Of a stretch of 64,000 nt of DNA, positions 9,402-20,526 are shown piece after piece. The notes under the pieces were generated by a model that searched no databases, had not been told where the DNA came from, and was given only the letters and a program-made list of their open reading frames with translations. Both the position numbers and the translations under genes were made by a program. Numbering within the stretch: position 1 is the first letter of the stretch; the number at the start of each line of letters is the position of its first letter. Origin of the DNA: Azospirillum brasilense (GTDB lineage Bacteria > Pseudomonadota > Alphaproteobacteria > Azospirillales > Azospirillaceae); NCBI RefSeq assembly GCF_008365405.1, contig NZ_QOKV01000009.1:176062-240061 (forward strand). Reading direction: 5' to 3'.

Positions 9402-10961
9402 ATGGCCGAGCCGCTTTTGGCAGCGTTCGGCGTCACGAAGAGCTTTGGGCCCGTCGAGGTCCTCCATGGCGTGGAGTTCACCGTCCAGCGCGGTGAGGTG
9501 CACGCCCTGGTCGGCGAGAACGGGGCCGGCAAATCGACGCTGATGAAGATCCTGTCCGGCTTTCACCAGCCGACATCGGGCGCCGTGCGCGTGGATGGGC
9601 GACCCATGAGCTTTTCCGGCATCGGCGCCGCCGAGGCGGCGGGCGTCGTGCTGATCCACCAGGAATTCAACCTCGCCGAACACCTGACGGTCGAGGAGAA
9701 CATCTTTCTCGGGCGCGAGCTGCGGCGCGGCCCCTTTCTCGACAAGCGCGCCATGCGCGAGCGGTCCCGCGCCGTCCTGGCGGAGCTGGAATGCCCGGTG
9801 GACCCGCGCGTGCGGGTGCGGGACCTCGCCGTGTCGGAGCGGCAAATGGTCGAGATCGCCAAGGCGATGTCGCGCGAGGTCCGCGTCCTCATCATGGACG
9901 AGCCCACGGCGGTGCTGACCGGCACTGAGTCCGCTGTGCTGTTCGGCCTGATCCGCCGGCTGCGCGACCAGGGGGTGGGGATCGTCTACACCTCCCACAA
10001 GCTGGACGAGGTGCGGGCCATCACCGACCGGGTGACCGTTCTGCGCGACGGCCACCACATCGCCACCCGCCCGACCGCCGAACTGACGGAGGATGGCATC
10101 GCCCAGCTCATGGTCGGGCGGGCGATCAGCGACCTGTTTCCGGCCAAGACGCCGCCGGCGCCGGACGCGCCTGCGGTGCTGGAGGCGCGGGGGATCGACG
10201 TTCCCGGCTGGGTGCGGGGTGCCGGGTTCGACCTGCGCCGCGGCGAGATCCTGGGCTTCGCCGGGCTGATCGGCGCCGGGCGGACGGAACTGGCCGAGGG
10301 GCTGCTCGGCCTGCGACGTCGCACCGCCGGCACGCTCTTCCGCAACGGGGAGCCGCTGCGCGTCCGCCGCCTGGAGAACGCGGTGGCGGCCGGGATCGCC
10401 TACCTGACCGAGGACCGCAAGGGCAAGGGCCTGCTGCTCGCCAAGGGATTGCAGCCGAACCTGACGCTGCTGGCGCTCGACCGCTACGGCCGCGTCTTCG
10501 TGGACGAGCGGCGGGAGGCGGCGGCGCTGGAGCGCGCGGTGACGGAGTTCGACATCCGCGTCCGGACGCTGGACGTGCCGGTCGGCAGCCTGAGCGGCGG
10601 CAACCAGCAGAAGCTGCTGCTCGCCAAGACCATGCAGGTCGATCCGGACATCCTGATCGTCGACGAGCCGACGCGCGGCATCGACATCGGGACCAAGCAG
10701 CAGATCTACCGGTTCCTGCACGAGTTCGCCCGCCGGGGAGGGTCGGTGATCCTCATCTCCTCGGAAATGCCCGAGATCATCGGGCTGTCGCACCGGGTGG
10801 TGGTCATGCGCTCCGGCGTGGTGACCGGCATCCTGGAAGGTGATGAGATCGAGGAGGGCGAGATCGTCCGCTACGCCACCGGCCTGAAGGGGCGCGCATC
10901 ACCCAGTTCATCAAGCCGTCCATCACAAGGAGACGCGCATGACGCCGTCGGTCATGCCTGA
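9402..10961 (+). CDS. Sugar ABC transporter ATP-binding protein (RbsA/XylG-type)
   Basis: A 519-residue double ATPase of the carbohydrate uptake transporter-2 family. The first domain has Walker [10 protein letters not shown] (38-46), a Q-loop IHQEFN and Walker B VLIMDEPT; the second has the signature LSGGNQQK and Walker [11 protein letters not shown]. As in RbsA, the second domain lacks a canonical Walker A. It energises import of a pentose or related sugar with the permease and binding protein that follow. It starts 45 bp after a candidate ROK operator and its last 23 bp overlap the permease gene, so translation is probably coupled. Confidence 0.94.
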   Translation: MAEPLLAAFGVTKSFGPVEVLHGVEFTVQRGEVHALVGENGAGKSTLMKILSGFHQPTSGAVRVDGRPMSFSGIGAAEAAGVVLIHQEFNLAEHLTVEENIFLGRELRRGPFLDKRAMRERSRAVLAELECPVDPRVRVRDLAVSERQMVEIAKAMSREVRVLIMDEPTAVLTGTESAVLFGLIRRLRDQGVGIVYTSHKLDEVRAITDRVTVLRDGHHIATRPTAELTEDGIAQLMVGRAISDLFPAKTPPAPDAPAVLEARGIDVPGWVRGAGFDLRRGEILGFAGLIGAGRTELAEGLLGLRRRTAGTLFRNGEPLRVRRLENAVAAGIAYLTEDRKGKGLLLAKGLQPNLTLLALDRYGRVFVDERREAAALERAVTEFDIRVRTLDVPVGSLSGGNQQKLLLAKTMQVDPDILIVDEPTRGIDIGTKQQIYRFLHEFARRGGSVILISSEMPEIIGLSHRVVVMRSGVVTGILEGDEIEEGEIVRYATGLKGRASPSSSSRPSQGDAHDAVGHA

Positions 10962-11943
10962 GGCCGCGCGGAAGCCCTCCTCCGGCTTCGATCTGAAACT
11001 CTACGGGCCGTTCCTGGCGCTGGCCGCGCTGATCGTGCTGGGCACCATCGTCAACCCGGTGTTCCTCAGCCCCGGCAACATCGGCAACGTGCTGACCCGC
11101 ACCGCCTTCATCGGCATCATCGCGGTCGGGGCCACCTTCGTCATCACCGCCGGCGGGATCGACCTGTCGGTCGGCTCGCTGGCCGCCTTCGCGTCGGGCG
11201 TCATGATCGTGGTGATGAACGCGCTGGTCGGCTCCATGGGGGCCGGGCTGCCGGTCATCCTGGTCGGCGTCCTGGTGGCGCTGGGGCTCGGGCTGGCGGC
11301 GGGGCTGGTCAACGGGCTGCTGGTGACCAAGGGCCGGATGGAGGCGTTCATTGTCACGCTGGGGACGATGGGCATCTTCCGATCCCTGGTCACCTACATC
11401 GCCGATGGCGGCACGCTGTCGCTGAACTCGGAGATCCGCACGATCTACCGGCCCGTCTATTACGGCGGCGTCTTCGGGATCTCCTACCCGATCCTGGCCT
11501 TCGCGGTGGTGGCGCTGATCGGCGCGCTGATCATGTACCGCACGCGCTTCGGCCGCTACTGCGCCGCCATCGGCTCCAGCGAGGACGTGGCGCGCTATTC
11601 GGCGATCAACGTGGACCGGGTCAAGCTGCTGGCCTTCGTGCTGCAGGGCATCTGCGTCGCCATCGCTGTGGTGATCTACGTGCCGCGGCTGGGTTCGGCC
11701 TCGGCCACCACCGGCCTGCTGTGGGAGCTGGAGGCCATCGCCGCCGTCATCATCGGCGGCACCATGCTGAAGGGCGGCTACGGCCGCATCTGGGGCACGG
11801 TGGTGGGCGCCGTCATGCTCACGCTGATCGACAACATCCTCAACCTGACCGGCGCCGTCAGCGTCTACCTGAACGGCACCATCCAGGGGGTGATCATCAT
11901 CGTCGCGGTGCTCCTGCAACGGGGGACCGTGGCGCGTCGCTGA
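10939..11943 (+). CDS. Sugar ABC transporter permease (RbsC/XylH-type)
   Basis: A 334-residue inner-membrane permease with eight to ten hydrophobic helices. The family-typical segments [19 protein letters not shown] (about residues 60-80) and [20 protein letters not shown] (near 268-287) are visible. It forms the channel of the CUT2 sugar importer with the ATPase upstream and the binding protein 28 bp downstream. The start overlaps the end of the ATPase gene and has AAGGAGA just upstream, a strong ribosome binding site. Confidence 0.94.
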   Translation: MTPSVMPEAARKPSSGFDLKLYGPFLALAALIVLGTIVNPVFLSPGNIGNVLTRTAFIGIIAVGATFVITAGGIDLSVGSLAAFASGVMIVVMNALVGSMGAGLPVILVGVLVALGLGLAAGLVNGLLVTKGRMEAFIVTLGTMGIFRSLVTYIADGGTLSLNSEIRTIYRPVYYGGVFGISYPILAFAVVALIGALIMYRTRFGRYCAAIGSSEDVARYSAINVDRVKLLAFVLQGICVAIAVVIYVPRLGSASATTGLLWELEAIAAVIIGGTMLKGGYGRIWGTVVGAVMLTLIDNILNLTGAVSVYLNGTIQGVIIIVAVLLQRGTVARR

Positions 11944-11971
11944 CAGAAAGACAAACAGGGAGGAATCGACC

Positions 11972-12925
<954 letters not shown>

Positions 12926-12946
12926 GAACCTCTGCCCCCTCCCTGG

Positions 12947-12973
12947 CCCTCCCCCGCCTTCGGCGGTGGAGGG
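12947..12973. terminator. GC-rich intergenic hairpin inside the sugar operon
   Basis: An inverted repeat with CGCC/GGCG next to a TTC loop extends outward through CCCTCC/GGAGGG with a single mismatch. There is no U-tract, so it is more likely an mRNA-stabilising or partial-attenuation element than a full terminator. It separates the binding-protein gene from the catabolic genes. Confidence 0.5.
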
Positions 12974-13003
12974 GACACCGACACACTCATGGGGAGACCC
13001 ATC

Positions 13004-14059
13004 ATGAAGACGATCAAGGGGCCGGCGATCTTCCTCGCGCAGTTCGCGGGGGACGCGGCGCCGTTCGACAGCCTTCCGGCCATCGGCGCCTGGGCCGCCG
13101 GGCTGGGCTTCAAGGGCGTGCAGATCCCGTCCTGGGACGGCCGCCTGTTCGACCTCGCGCGGGCCGCGGAGAGCAAGGGCTACTGCGACGAGGTGAAGGG
13201 CGTGCTGGCCGAAGCCGGCGTGCAGATCACCGAGCTGTCCACCCATCTTCAGGGACAGCTCGTCGCCGTGCACCCGGCCTATGACGAGGCGTTCGACGGC
13301 TTCGCGGCGCCGGAGGTGCGCGGCAACCCGAAGGCCCGCCAGGAATGGGCGGTCAACCAGCTGCTGATGGCGGCCAAGGCCTCGGCCAACCTGGGGCTGA
13401 CGGCGCACGTCACCTTCTCCGGCGCGCTGGCCTGGCCCTACGTCTACCCCTGGCCGCAGCGGCCGGCGGGGCTGATCGAAACGGCCTTCGACGAGCTGGC
13501 GCGGCGCTGGCGGCCGATCCTCGACGCCTTCGACGCGGCGGGGGTGGACCTCTGCTACGAGATCCATCCCGGCGAGGACCTGTTCGACGGGGCCACCTTC
13601 GAGATGTTCCTGGAGCGCGTCGGCAACCACCCGCGCTGCAACATCCTCTACGACCCCAGCCACTTCGTTCTGCAGCAGCTCGACTATCTCGGCTACATCG
13701 ACGTCTATCACGAGCGGATCAAGATGTTCCACGTCAAGGACGCGGAGTTCAACCCGTCCCCGCGCCAGGGCGTCTATTCCGGCTACCAGCCCTGGATCGG
13801 CCGGGCCGGGCGCTTCCGCTCGCTGGGCGACGGGCAGGTCGATTTCGGCGGCATCTTCTCCAAGCTGACCCAGTACGGCTTCGACGGTTGGGCGGTGCTG
13901 GAGTGGGAATGCGCCATGAAGCACCCCGAGCAGGGGGCCGCCGAAGGCGCGCAATTCATCGACGCGCACATCATCCGAGTGACCGAGAAGGCCTTCGACG
14001 ACTTCGCCGGGGCCGGCACTGATGAGGCAGCCAACCGGCGCATGCTCGGCATCGGCTGA
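13004..14059 (+). CDS. TIM-barrel sugar (phosphate) isomerase/epimerase
   Basis: A 351-residue protein of the xylose-isomerase-like TIM-barrel superfamily (AP endonuclease 2 fold). Likely metal-binding acidic and histidine positions sit in the typical strands: Glu in CYEIHPGED, Asp and His in YDPSHF, His and Asp in FHVKDAEF, and Glu in VLEWECAM. Members isomerise or epimerise sugars, often oxidised or keto-sugars together with a Gfo/Idh/MocA dehydrogenase, which is the next gene here. The start at MKTIKG is preferred because GGGAGA lies just upstream; an earlier ATG at 12989 is in frame. Confidence 0.88.
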   Translation: MKTIKGPAIFLAQFAGDAAPFDSLPAIGAWAAGLGFKGVQIPSWDGRLFDLARAAESKGYCDEVKGVLAEAGVQITELSTHLQGQLVAVHPAYDEAFDGFAAPEVRGNPKARQEWAVNQLLMAAKASANLGLTAHVTFSGALAWPYVYPWPQRPAGLIETAFDELARRWRPILDAFDAAGVDLCYEIHPGEDLFDGATFEMFLERVGNHPRCNILYDPSHFVLQQLDYLGYIDVYHERIKMFHVKDAEFNPSPRQGVYSGYQPWIGRAGRFRSLGDGQVDFGGIFSKLTQYGFDGWAVLEWECAMKHPEQGAAEGAQFIDAHIIRVTEKAFDDFAGAGTDEAANRRMLGIG

Positions 14060-14072
14060 GCGGGAGGGAAGC

Positions 14073-15248
14073 ATGACCATCGAAGGGAAGACGGCCTCCG
14101 GGCCGAACCGCCGGCTGCGCCTGGGCATGGTCGGCGGCGGGCGCGGCGCCTTCATCGGGGCGGTCCACCGCATCGCCGCGCGCCTCGACGACCGCTACGA
14201 GCTGCGGGCCGGGGCGCTGTCCTCCGATCCGGAGCGCTGCCAAGCCAGCGGCGCCGACCTGTTCCTGCCGCCGGAGCGCTGCTACGCCAGCTTCGCGGAG
14301 ATGGCGCGGGCCGAGGCGGCGCGCGACGACGGCATCGACGTGGTCAGCATCGTCACGCCCAACCACCTGCACCACGACGCCGCCAAAGCGTTTCTGGAGG
14401 CGGGCATCCACGTCATTTGCGACAAGCCGCTGACCACCACGGTGGAGGACGCGGAGGATCTGGCGGCGGCGGTGGAGCGCAGCGGCCTCGTCTTCGCGCT
14501 GACCCACAACTACACCGGCTACCCGATGGTGCGGCAGGCCCGCGCCATGGTGGCGGCCGGTGACCTGGGCGCCCTCCGCGTCGTTCAGGTCGAATACCCG
14601 CAGGACTGGCTGAGCACCCGGCTGGAGGAGAGCGGGCAGAAGCAGGCGGAATGGCGGACCGACCCGGCGCGCAGCGGCATCGCCGGCTGCGTCGGCGACA
14701 TCGGCACTCACGCCTTCCAGCTGGCCGAGTTCGTCACCGGCCTGCGCTGCACGCGGGTCGCCGCCGACCTGACCGCCTTCGTGGAGGGGCGCCGGCTCGA
14801 CGACAACGCGCACATGATGCTGCGCTTCGGCAACGGCGCGCGCGGCATGCTGTGGGCGAGCCAGGTGGCGCCCGGCCACGAGAACGGGCTGCGCCTGCGA
14901 GTCTACGGCGACAAGGGCGGGCTGGAGTGGTTCCAGGAGCAGCCGAACCATCTGCGCTTCAGCCCGCTCGGCGAGCCGCCGCGCACCATCACCCGCGGCG
15001 GCCCCGGATCGGACGGGGCGGCGGCGCACGCCACGCGCATCCCGTCGGGCCATCCCGAAGGCTATCTGGAAGGCTTCGCCCAGATCTACCGCGACGCCGC
15101 CGACCTGATCGTCGCCCGCATGGGCGGTGCCGCCGCCGGTGCACCGGCCGCCCTCGTCCCCACCGTCCGGGACGGCGTGCGCGGCGTGCGCTTCATCCAC
15201 GCCGCCGTGGAATCGAGCCGCCGGGATGCCGCCTGGGTCGAGCTTTGA
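14073..15248 (+). CDS. Gfo/Idh/MocA-family NAD(P)-dependent oxidoreductase
   Basis: A 391-residue dehydrogenase with an N-terminal Rossmann fold ([17 protein letters not shown], residues about 11-28), the conserved DKPL motif (ICDKPLTTT) in place of EKP, and a C-terminal GFO/IDH substrate domain ([12 protein letters not shown]). Such enzymes oxidise or reduce a hydroxyl of sugars or inositols with NAD(P). It follows the isomerase gene by 13 bp, with GGGAGGGA as ribosome binding site, and precedes xylA by 11 bp. Pairing with the isomerase suggests side-entry of an oxidised sugar or a polyol into the xylose route. Confidence 0.9.
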   Translation: MTIEGKTASGPNRRLRLGMVGGGRGAFIGAVHRIAARLDDRYELRAGALSSDPERCQASGADLFLPPERCYASFAEMARAEAARDDGIDVVSIVTPNHLHHDAAKAFLEAGIHVICDKPLTTTVEDAEDLAAAVERSGLVFALTHNYTGYPMVRQARAMVAAGDLGALRVVQVEYPQDWLSTRLEESGQKQAEWRTDPARSGIAGCVGDIGTHAFQLAEFVTGLRCTRVAADLTAFVEGRRLDDNAHMMLRFGNGARGMLWASQVAPGHENGLRLRVYGDKGGLEWFQEQPNHLRFSPLGEPPRTITRGGPGSDGAAAHATRIPSGHPEGYLEGFAQIYRDAADLIVARMGGAAAGAPAALVPTVRDGVRGVRFIHAAVESSRRDAAWVEL

Positions 15249-15259
15249 AAGGATTTGTC

Positions 15260-16567
15260 ATGACCGAAGCCTTTTTCACCGGCGTCGAGCGCATCCGCTA
15301 CGAAGGGCCGGACAGCGACACCCCGCTCGCCTACCGCTGGTACGACCCCGACCGCATGGTCCTGGGCCGGCGCATGGCCGATCACCTGCGCGTCGCCGTC
15401 TGCTATTGGCACAGCTTCTGCTGGCCCGGCTCCGACCCCTTCGGCGGCGGCACGCTGGACCGGCCCTGGATGGGCGGCGGCGATCCGGTGGCGTTGGCCG
15501 AGGCGAAGATGGACGTGGCGTTCGAGCTGTTCGAAAAGCTCGGCGCGCCCTTCTTCACCTTCCACGACCGCGACGTGGCGCCCGAAATGGGCTCCCTGCG
15601 GGAAACCCAGGCGACCTTCGCCCGCCTGACCGAGCGGTTGCAGGGCTGCATCGAGCGCAGCGGCGTCCAACTGCTGTGGGGCACCGCCAACCTGTTCTCG
15701 CACCCGCGCTACATGGCCGGGGCGGCGACCAACCCCGACCCGGAGGTCTTCGCCTGCGCCACGGCCCAGGTGCGCGACGCGCTGGAGGCGACGCACCGGC
15801 TGGGCGGCGTCAACTACGTGCTGTGGGGCGGGCGCGAGGGCTACGACACGCTGCTCAACACCGACATGGGGCGCGAGCTGGACCAGCTCGGCCGCTTCCT
15901 GACGATGGTGGTCGAGCACAAGCACAAGATCGGCTTCACCGGCACCATCCTGATCGAACCCAAACCCATGGAGCCGACCAAGCACCAGTACGACCACGAC
16001 GTGGCGACGGTCTACGGCTTCCTGAAGCGCTACGGGCTGGAGCGGGAGGTCGCCGTCAACATCGAGGTCAACCACGCCACGCTGGCCGGCCACAGCTTCG
16101 AGCACGAGGTGGCGGCGGCGCTGGCGCTGGGTGTCTTCGGCTCCATCGACATGAACCGGGGCGACCCGCAGAACGGCTGGGACACCGACCAGTTCCCCAA
16201 CGACCATGTGGAGCTGGCGCTGCCCATGGCGCGCATCCTGGAGGCCGGCGGCTTCGCCAATGGCGGCTTCAACTTCGACGCCAAGATCCGGCGCCAGAGC
16301 ATCGCGCCGGACGACCTGCTGCACGCCCATGTCGGCGGCATCGACACGCTGGCCCGCGCGCTGCTGGCCGGGGCGCGCCTCGTCGAGGACGGCCGGCTGC
16401 ACCGCCTGCGCGCGGAGCGCTACGCCGGCTGGAGCGGCGATCTCGGCCAAAAGCTCCTCGGCGGGCTGGATCTGGCCGGGGCGGCGGACGCCGGACTCGA
16501 CCTCGACCCTCGGCCGCGCTCGGGCCGGCAGGAGATGCTGGAGAATCTGGTGAACCGCCTCGTCTGA
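15260..16567 (+). CDS. xylA: Xylose isomerase
   Basis: A 435-residue class II xylose isomerase, normal length for the family. Signature segments include [16 protein letters not shown], the catalytic FHDRDVAPE (metal/proton-shuttle His and Asp), [17 protein letters not shown], and the second metal region [15 protein letters not shown]. It converts D-xylose to D-xylulose in the cytoplasm, and the xylulokinase gene follows. Class II enzymes can also act on glucose or other aldoses, so the true inducer may not be xylose. AAAGGA precedes the ATG at 15260 by seven bases. Confidence 0.95.
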   Translation: MTEAFFTGVERIRYEGPDSDTPLAYRWYDPDRMVLGRRMADHLRVAVCYWHSFCWPGSDPFGGGTLDRPWMGGGDPVALAEAKMDVAFELFEKLGAPFFTFHDRDVAPEMGSLRETQATFARLTERLQGCIERSGVQLLWGTANLFSHPRYMAGAATNPDPEVFACATAQVRDALEATHRLGGVNYVLWGGREGYDTLLNTDMGRELDQLGRFLTMVVEHKHKIGFTGTILIEPKPMEPTKHQYDHDVATVYGFLKRYGLEREVAVNIEVNHATLAGHSFEHEVAAALALGVFGSIDMNRGDPQNGWDTDQFPNDHVELALPMARILEAGGFANGGFNFDAKIRRQSIAPDDLLHAHVGGIDTLARALLAGARLVEDGRLHRLRAERYAGWSGDLGQKLLGGLDLAGAADAGLDLDPRPRSGRQEMLENLVNRLV

Positions 16568-16595
16568 GGCCGCGGACTGATTGGGGGAAGGGTCC

Positions 16596-18071
16596 ATGTA
16601 TCTCGGCATCGACCTGGGGACGTCCGGCGTCAAGGCGGTGCTGGTCGACGCGGCGCAACGTCTCGTCGGCCAGTCCACCGCGCCGTTGGAGGTCAGCCGC
16701 CCGCACCCGCTGTGGTCGGAGCAGGACCCGGAGGACTGGTGGGGCGCCACCGGGCGCGCCGTCGCCGGCCTGCGCGCCGCCCATTCCGACGCGATGGCAG
16801 CGGTGCGGGGGATCGGGCTGTCGGGGCAGATGCATGGGGCGACCCTGCTCGACAAAGGCGACCGCGTGCTGCGCCCGGCCATCCTGTGGAACGACGGGCG
16901 CAGCGGCGCCGAATGCGCGGAGTTGGAGCGCCGCGCCCCCAACCTGCGCGCCATCGCCGGCAACCGCGCCATGCCCGGCTTCACCGCGCCCAAGCTGTTG
17001 TGGGTCGCGGCGCACGAGCCGGAGCGGTTCAAGGAGGTCGCCAAGGTGCTGCTGCCCAAGGACTGGCTGCGCCTGCGCATGACCGGCGAGCACGCCTCGG
17101 ACCTGTCGGATTCCGCCGGCACGCTGTGGCTGGACGTCGGCCGGCGCGCGTGGTCGGACGAGCTGTTGGCCGCCACGGGGCTCGGCGAGGCGCACATGCC
17201 GCGGCTGTACGAAGGGTGCCAGCCCACCGGCGCGCTGCGGGCGGAGGTTGCCGCCGACTGGGGCGTCCCGCCGGGAACCGTGGTGGCGGCCGGGGCCGGC
17301 GACAACGCGGCCGGCGCTGTGGGGGTCGGGGTGGTGGCGCCGGGCAGCGCCTTCCTGTCGCTGGGCACCTCGGGCGTGCTGTTCGTCAGCGGCGACCGCT
17401 TTGCGCCCAACCCCGAGCGCGGGGTGCACGCCTTCTGCCACGCCCTGCCCAACCGCTGGCACCAGATGTCGGTGATGCTGAGCGCGGCGAGTTGCCTGTC
17501 CTTCGCCGCGCGCCTGACCGGCGCCGAGGACGAGGCGGCGCTGCTGCGCGAGGCCGAGGCATACGGCGGCGACCCCGGCGCCCTGGTCTTCCTGCCCTAC
17601 CTGTCGGGGGAGCGCACGCCGCACAACGATCCGCACGCCAAGGGCGTCTTCTTCGGCCTGACCCACGACACCGACCGCGGGGCAGTCGCCCGCGCGGTGC
17701 TGGAGGGGGTGGCCTTCGCCTTCGCCGACGGGCTGGAGGCCCTGGAGGAGGCTGGCGGGCGCGTCGAGCGGTTCCTGGTGATCGGCGGCGGCGCGCGCAG
17801 TGCCCTGTGGGGCCGCATCCTGGCGAGCGCGCTTGGCCGGCCGCTCGACTACCCGGCGGGGGGCGAGGTCGGCCCGGCCTTCGGGGCGGCCCGTCTGGCG
17901 CGCCTCGCGGTGACGGGCGAGGAGCCGGACACCGTGTGCCAGCCCTTGGAGATCCGCCACACGGTGGAGCCGGACCCGGCCCTGGCCGCCGCCCTGGCGC
18001 CGCGCCGCCGCCTGTTCCGCCGCCTCTACGGCGATCTGAAAGCGGCCTTCCGCGAGGCGGACGGGGCGTGA
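16596..18071 (+). CDS. xylB: Xylulokinase (FGGY family)
   Basis: A 491-residue FGGY-family kinase with N-terminal YLGIDLGTSGVKAVLVD, the substrate segment GLSGQMHG, and the FGGY C-terminal domain with GGGARSALWG and a DGLEALEEAGG helix. It phosphorylates D-xylulose to xylulose 5-phosphate for the pentose phosphate pathway. It is the last gene of the operon, 28 bp after xylA, with GGGGAAGGG as ribosome binding site. Downstream (18072-18129) it converges on a LysR gene; two small imperfect hairpins lie there (near 18071-18087 and 18107-18121) and could serve as weak termination sites. Confidence 0.95.
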   Translation: MYLGIDLGTSGVKAVLVDAAQRLVGQSTAPLEVSRPHPLWSEQDPEDWWGATGRAVAGLRAAHSDAMAAVRGIGLSGQMHGATLLDKGDRVLRPAILWNDGRSGAECAELERRAPNLRAIAGNRAMPGFTAPKLLWVAAHEPERFKEVAKVLLPKDWLRLRMTGEHASDLSDSAGTLWLDVGRRAWSDELLAATGLGEAHMPRLYEGCQPTGALRAEVAADWGVPPGTVVAAGAGDNAAGAVGVGVVAPGSAFLSLGTSGVLFVSGDRFAPNPERGVHAFCHALPNRWHQMSVMLSAASCLSFAARLTGAEDEAALLREAEAYGGDPGALVFLPYLSGERTPHNDPHAKGVFFGLTHDTDRGAVARAVLEGVAFAFADGLEALEEAGGRVERFLVIGGGARSALWGRILASALGRPLDYPAGGEVGPAFGAARLARLAVTGEEPDTVCQPLEIRHTVEPDPALAAALAPRRRLFRRLYGDLKAAFREADGA

Positions 18072-18129
18072 CCCACGCACATGCGGGTGTCTTCCCGCCA
18101 ATTTTCGAAGGGCGAGCCTTCTCCGGGGC

Positions 18130-19020
18130 CTAATTGAGGAAGCGGTTTTCGCGCAGGCGGGCCACGGCGAGGTCCACGAAGGCCCTCACCTTGGCCGGCG
18201 CGTGGCGCCCCTCGGGGTGGAGGACGTGGATGGGCAAAGGCGGCTCCTCATGGTCGGCGAGCACGATCCGAAGCTCCCCGGCCAGCAGCGCCGGGCCGAT
18301 CTGGTAATGAAGAACCCGGGTGAGGCCCCAACCCGCCTTGGCGGTCGCGATCACCGCCTCGTTGGTGTTGCATTGCAGGATCGGATCGATGGTCACCCGC
18401 TGATCCCGGGCGAACCGCCACTCCGGCGATGCCCAGGCACCGGTCGACACGGCGATGCGGTGATGCTTGAGGTCGGCCGGTGTCGCCGGGACGCCGTGGC
18501 GCTCGAAATAGGCCGGGGCGCCGCAGACCACGCGCCGGACCGTGCCGACCCGGATGGCCGTGAACCCGGAATCCGGAAGGTGCCCGATGCGCACCGCGAC
18601 ATCGATGCCTTCCTCCACGATGTTCACCGGACGATCGACGAAGAAGGTTTGCGCCCGCATGCCTGGATAGCGATCCAGATACTCGGTCACGATCGGCAGC
18701 ACATGCATCGGCCCGAACAGAGCGGAGGCGGTGACGGCGAGCGTCCCCGTCGGGGTGGCGTAGACGCCGCCCGCGGCGGCCTCCGCCTCCGTGATGTCCG
18801 ACAGGATGCGGCGGCAGTCTTCAAGGTAACGCGCCCCGGCTTCGGTCACCTTGACCGAGCGCGTGGTGCGGACGAACAGGCGGGCGCCGATCAGATCCTC
18901 AAGGGCCGCCACGGCACGCGTCACCGCGGGCGCGCTCAGATGCAGGTGGCGGGCGGTTTCGGCGAAGCTTTCCGTTTCCGCGACCTTCACGAAAATCCGC
19001 ATCGCCTGCAGCCGGTCCAT
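18130..19020 (-). CDS. LysR-family transcriptional regulator
   Basis: A 296-residue LysR protein of the CrgA/DsdC-like group: N-terminal helix-turn-helix (MDRLQAMRIFVKVAETESFAETARHL) and effector domain ending in a basic C-terminus. The start at MDRLQAM is the conserved family start; 24 extra residues in frame upstream are rejected. Regulators of this group often sit divergently from a short-chain dehydrogenase, and indeed the remains of such a gene lie just upstream on the other strand (19241-19489). Its original target may therefore be broken in this strain. Confidence 0.9.
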   Translation of the reverse strand: MDRLQAMRIFVKVAETESFAETARHLHLSAPAVTRAVAALEDLIGARLFVRTTRSVKVTEAGARYLEDCRRILSDITEAEAAAGGVYATPTGTLAVTASALFGPMHVLPIVTEYLDRYPGMRAQTFFVDRPVNIVEEGIDVAVRIGHLPDSGFTAIRVGTVRRVVCGAPAYFERHGVPATPADLKHHRIAVSTGAWASPEWRFARDQRVTIDPILQCNTNEAVIATAKAGWGLTRVLHYQIGPALLAGELRIVLADHEEPPLPIHVLHPEGRHAPAKVRAFVDLAVARLRENRFLN

Positions 19021-19240
19021 GTGCCCCCCTGTTTCGTGCCACTGCGGGAGTCCCGTCGAGACCCCGGGGACGACGCGGAAGTCCCGCTTCACGGCGCCCC
19101 CTTAAGGGGTAATTACACGAAAGAGCCCAAATTGTCCGGGATATGAGAACGCGGCATTCTCGGCGCCCAGCGCGTCATGCGGGCGATCCTCCCGCACATG
19201 CGGACCGGTCGCAGGGCCTTGTCGTCTGGCTCGTGAGCAG

Positions 19241-19489
19241 GGCTGCGGCGGGGGTGCCGCGCCCTATCTGGCGGTCCACTGTTCCATCGCGGCGGGGCTC
19301 GACGCGATCGCGGCCCAGTCCGCGCGCGAATTGGCGCGCTGGGGCATCGAGACCTCCATCGTCATGCCTGGGCTCTTCGGCGAACTGACCAATCCCTTCC
19401 GGGACGCCCTCCGGCCGGATGGCACCGTGCGGGTCGTCGAGTGCGAGGCGGGACCGAACCGCGGCCTGGGCGACGCTGTCCGGAGCGCC
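19241..19489 (+). pseudogene. Broken short-chain dehydrogenase (internal fragment)
   Basis: About 83 codons in one frame read as the middle-to-late part of a classical short-chain dehydrogenase: GCGGGAAPYL, then a degenerate active-site region, IAAQSARELARWGIETS, and IVMPGLFGELTNPF followed by CEAGPNRGLGDAV. The N-terminal Rossmann motif and the C-terminus are missing, and the usual catalytic Tyr-x-x-x-Lys has been lost (the region reads VHCSIAAG). No full frame can be built around it. It lies divergent from the LysR gene, the common arrangement for this dehydrogenase group. Confidence 0.6.
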
Positions 19490-19584
19490 GGCCGGCAACC
19501 CGCATCGAAAGATGACGTCCCCGGTGTGTGCGATGGGGTGCGTGCGATGGGGTGCGGCGTTCATGGTGAACGGCTCCATCCCGG

Positions 19585-20247
19585 TCAAGCAACCTTGCGC
19601 GGCTCGTCGCGGCGGTCCGGGTCGGCGGACGGCTGACCCGCCAGCGTGTCGGCGAAGCCGTGGTTCACGTCGCGATGGTTGGCCTCGTCGTTGCGGACGG
19701 CGAGCACGACATCGCGCAAGGTCGCGGTTTCCGGAAGCTTCCAATAATCGATGGCGAGGCGCGGGGCCGGCGGGTTCGCGTGCCGGCCGGTGTCGATCTC
19801 GGCGAGATAGCCGGTGTAGCTGACCACCGCTTCCTCTTCGAAATAGCCGACCACGCGATGGGCCGTCTTCGGCGAAACCAGGTACAGCAGGAAGAAGGCG
19901 TTGTAGAAGGCACCCTGGGTCAGCAGGATCAGGACGCGTTCCAGCCAGTTCGGTTTCGCCACCTCGATGAAGGTCATGAGGTGCATGCGTTCGTTCTCCG
20001 CCTCGTCGAGCAGGGTGTGAATCAGGCCCTGGTCGTGCTGCATGCGGCGCAGGCAGCGCAGATGCTGCAGCGTTGCGCCGACCATGCCCGGAACCGCCGC
20101 CACCGTTTCCAGCACGATGGCGCGATGCCCGTAGCGTTTGGCGAAGAAGGTGTCGGCGACAAAACGCAACGCCTTGGTGAATCCCAGAGCGACGTGGTCG
20201 CCGAAGTCCTGAGGCCGGTGGTGCAGAGTCAGGCTGTGCAAGGTCAT
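19585..20247 (-). CDS. aox: Alternative oxidase (cyanide-insensitive ubiquinol oxidase)
   Basis: A 220-residue bacterial alternative oxidase. All diiron ligands are visible: Glu47 in [11 protein letters not shown], Glu86 and His89 in NERMHL, Glu138 in FEEEAV, and Glu188 and His191 in NDEANH. The protein is a monotopic inner-membrane quinol oxidase that reduces O2 to water without pumping protons and is resistant to NO and cyanide. A good ribosome binding site (AGGAGA) sits eight bases upstream. Its promoter region faces the nsrR gene and carries a half-palindrome shared with the hmp promoter, suggesting control by NO. AOX is uncommon in bacteria; the lack of mitochondrial targeting fits a bacterial origin. 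Confidence 0.95.
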   Translation of the reverse strand: MTLHSLTLHHRPQDFGDHVALGFTKALRFVADTFFAKRYGHRAIVLETVAAVPGMVGATLQHLRCLRRMQHDQGLIHTLLDEAENERMHLMTFIEVAKPNWLERVLILLTQGAFYNAFFLLYLVSPKTAHRVVGYFEEEAVVSYTGYLAEIDTGRHANPPAPRLAIDYWKLPETATLRDVVLAVRNDEANHRDVNHGFADTLAGQPSADPDRRDEPRKVA

Positions 20248-20345
20248 GATACATTCTCCTGCGCGACTGTGGGCTCGGGGTCGGCTCCGGAGCAGGACGG
20301 CTGAGGCGCCGGTACCGATCGGAATGGGGTTGTATCTCGTGCTTT

Positions 20346-20368
20346 AAGATGCAAAATTGATGAATGTT
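20346..20368. promoter_or_regulatory. Candidate NsrR operator upstream of aox
   Basis: An imperfect 11-1-11 inverted repeat, left arm AAGATGCAAAA and right arm TGATGAATGTT, lies about 100 bp upstream of the aox start. The right arm shares GATGAATGT with the perfect palindrome before hmp, and the left arm AAGATGCA recurs there as well. AAGATGC-type half-sites are characteristic of NsrR. Confidence 0.55.
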
Positions 20369-20443
20369 TTTCCAGGGGCGGAATGCCGCACCCCGCGCGG
20401 CTTCGACCGCTGAATTCTCCTTGACGGAGCTGGATTCCTTCCT

Positions 20444-20460
20444 ATCCGGACAGACCGGAT
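20444..20460. promoter_or_regulatory. Inverted repeat in nsrR leader
   Basis: ATCCGG and CCGGAT arms surround a 5-bp spacer, just after a TTGACG -35-like hexamer at 20421-20426 and about 65 bp before the regulator start. It could be an operator or a small mRNA hairpin. A GATGCAA half-site also lies at 20497-20503. Confidence 0.3.
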
Positions 20461-20526
20461 CGGCCGATTGCAAGCTCCGGGCCGCAAGGCTATATTGATG
20501 CAATCCCCATGCAGGTTTGGTTGGCA

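Noticed and set aside
9213..10793. Possible long N-terminal extension of the ROK regulator
   Set aside because: The extension is antisense to the sugar ABC ATPase gene and is Asp/His/Gln-rich shadow sequence; the ribosome binding site and helix-turn-helix place the start at 9212.
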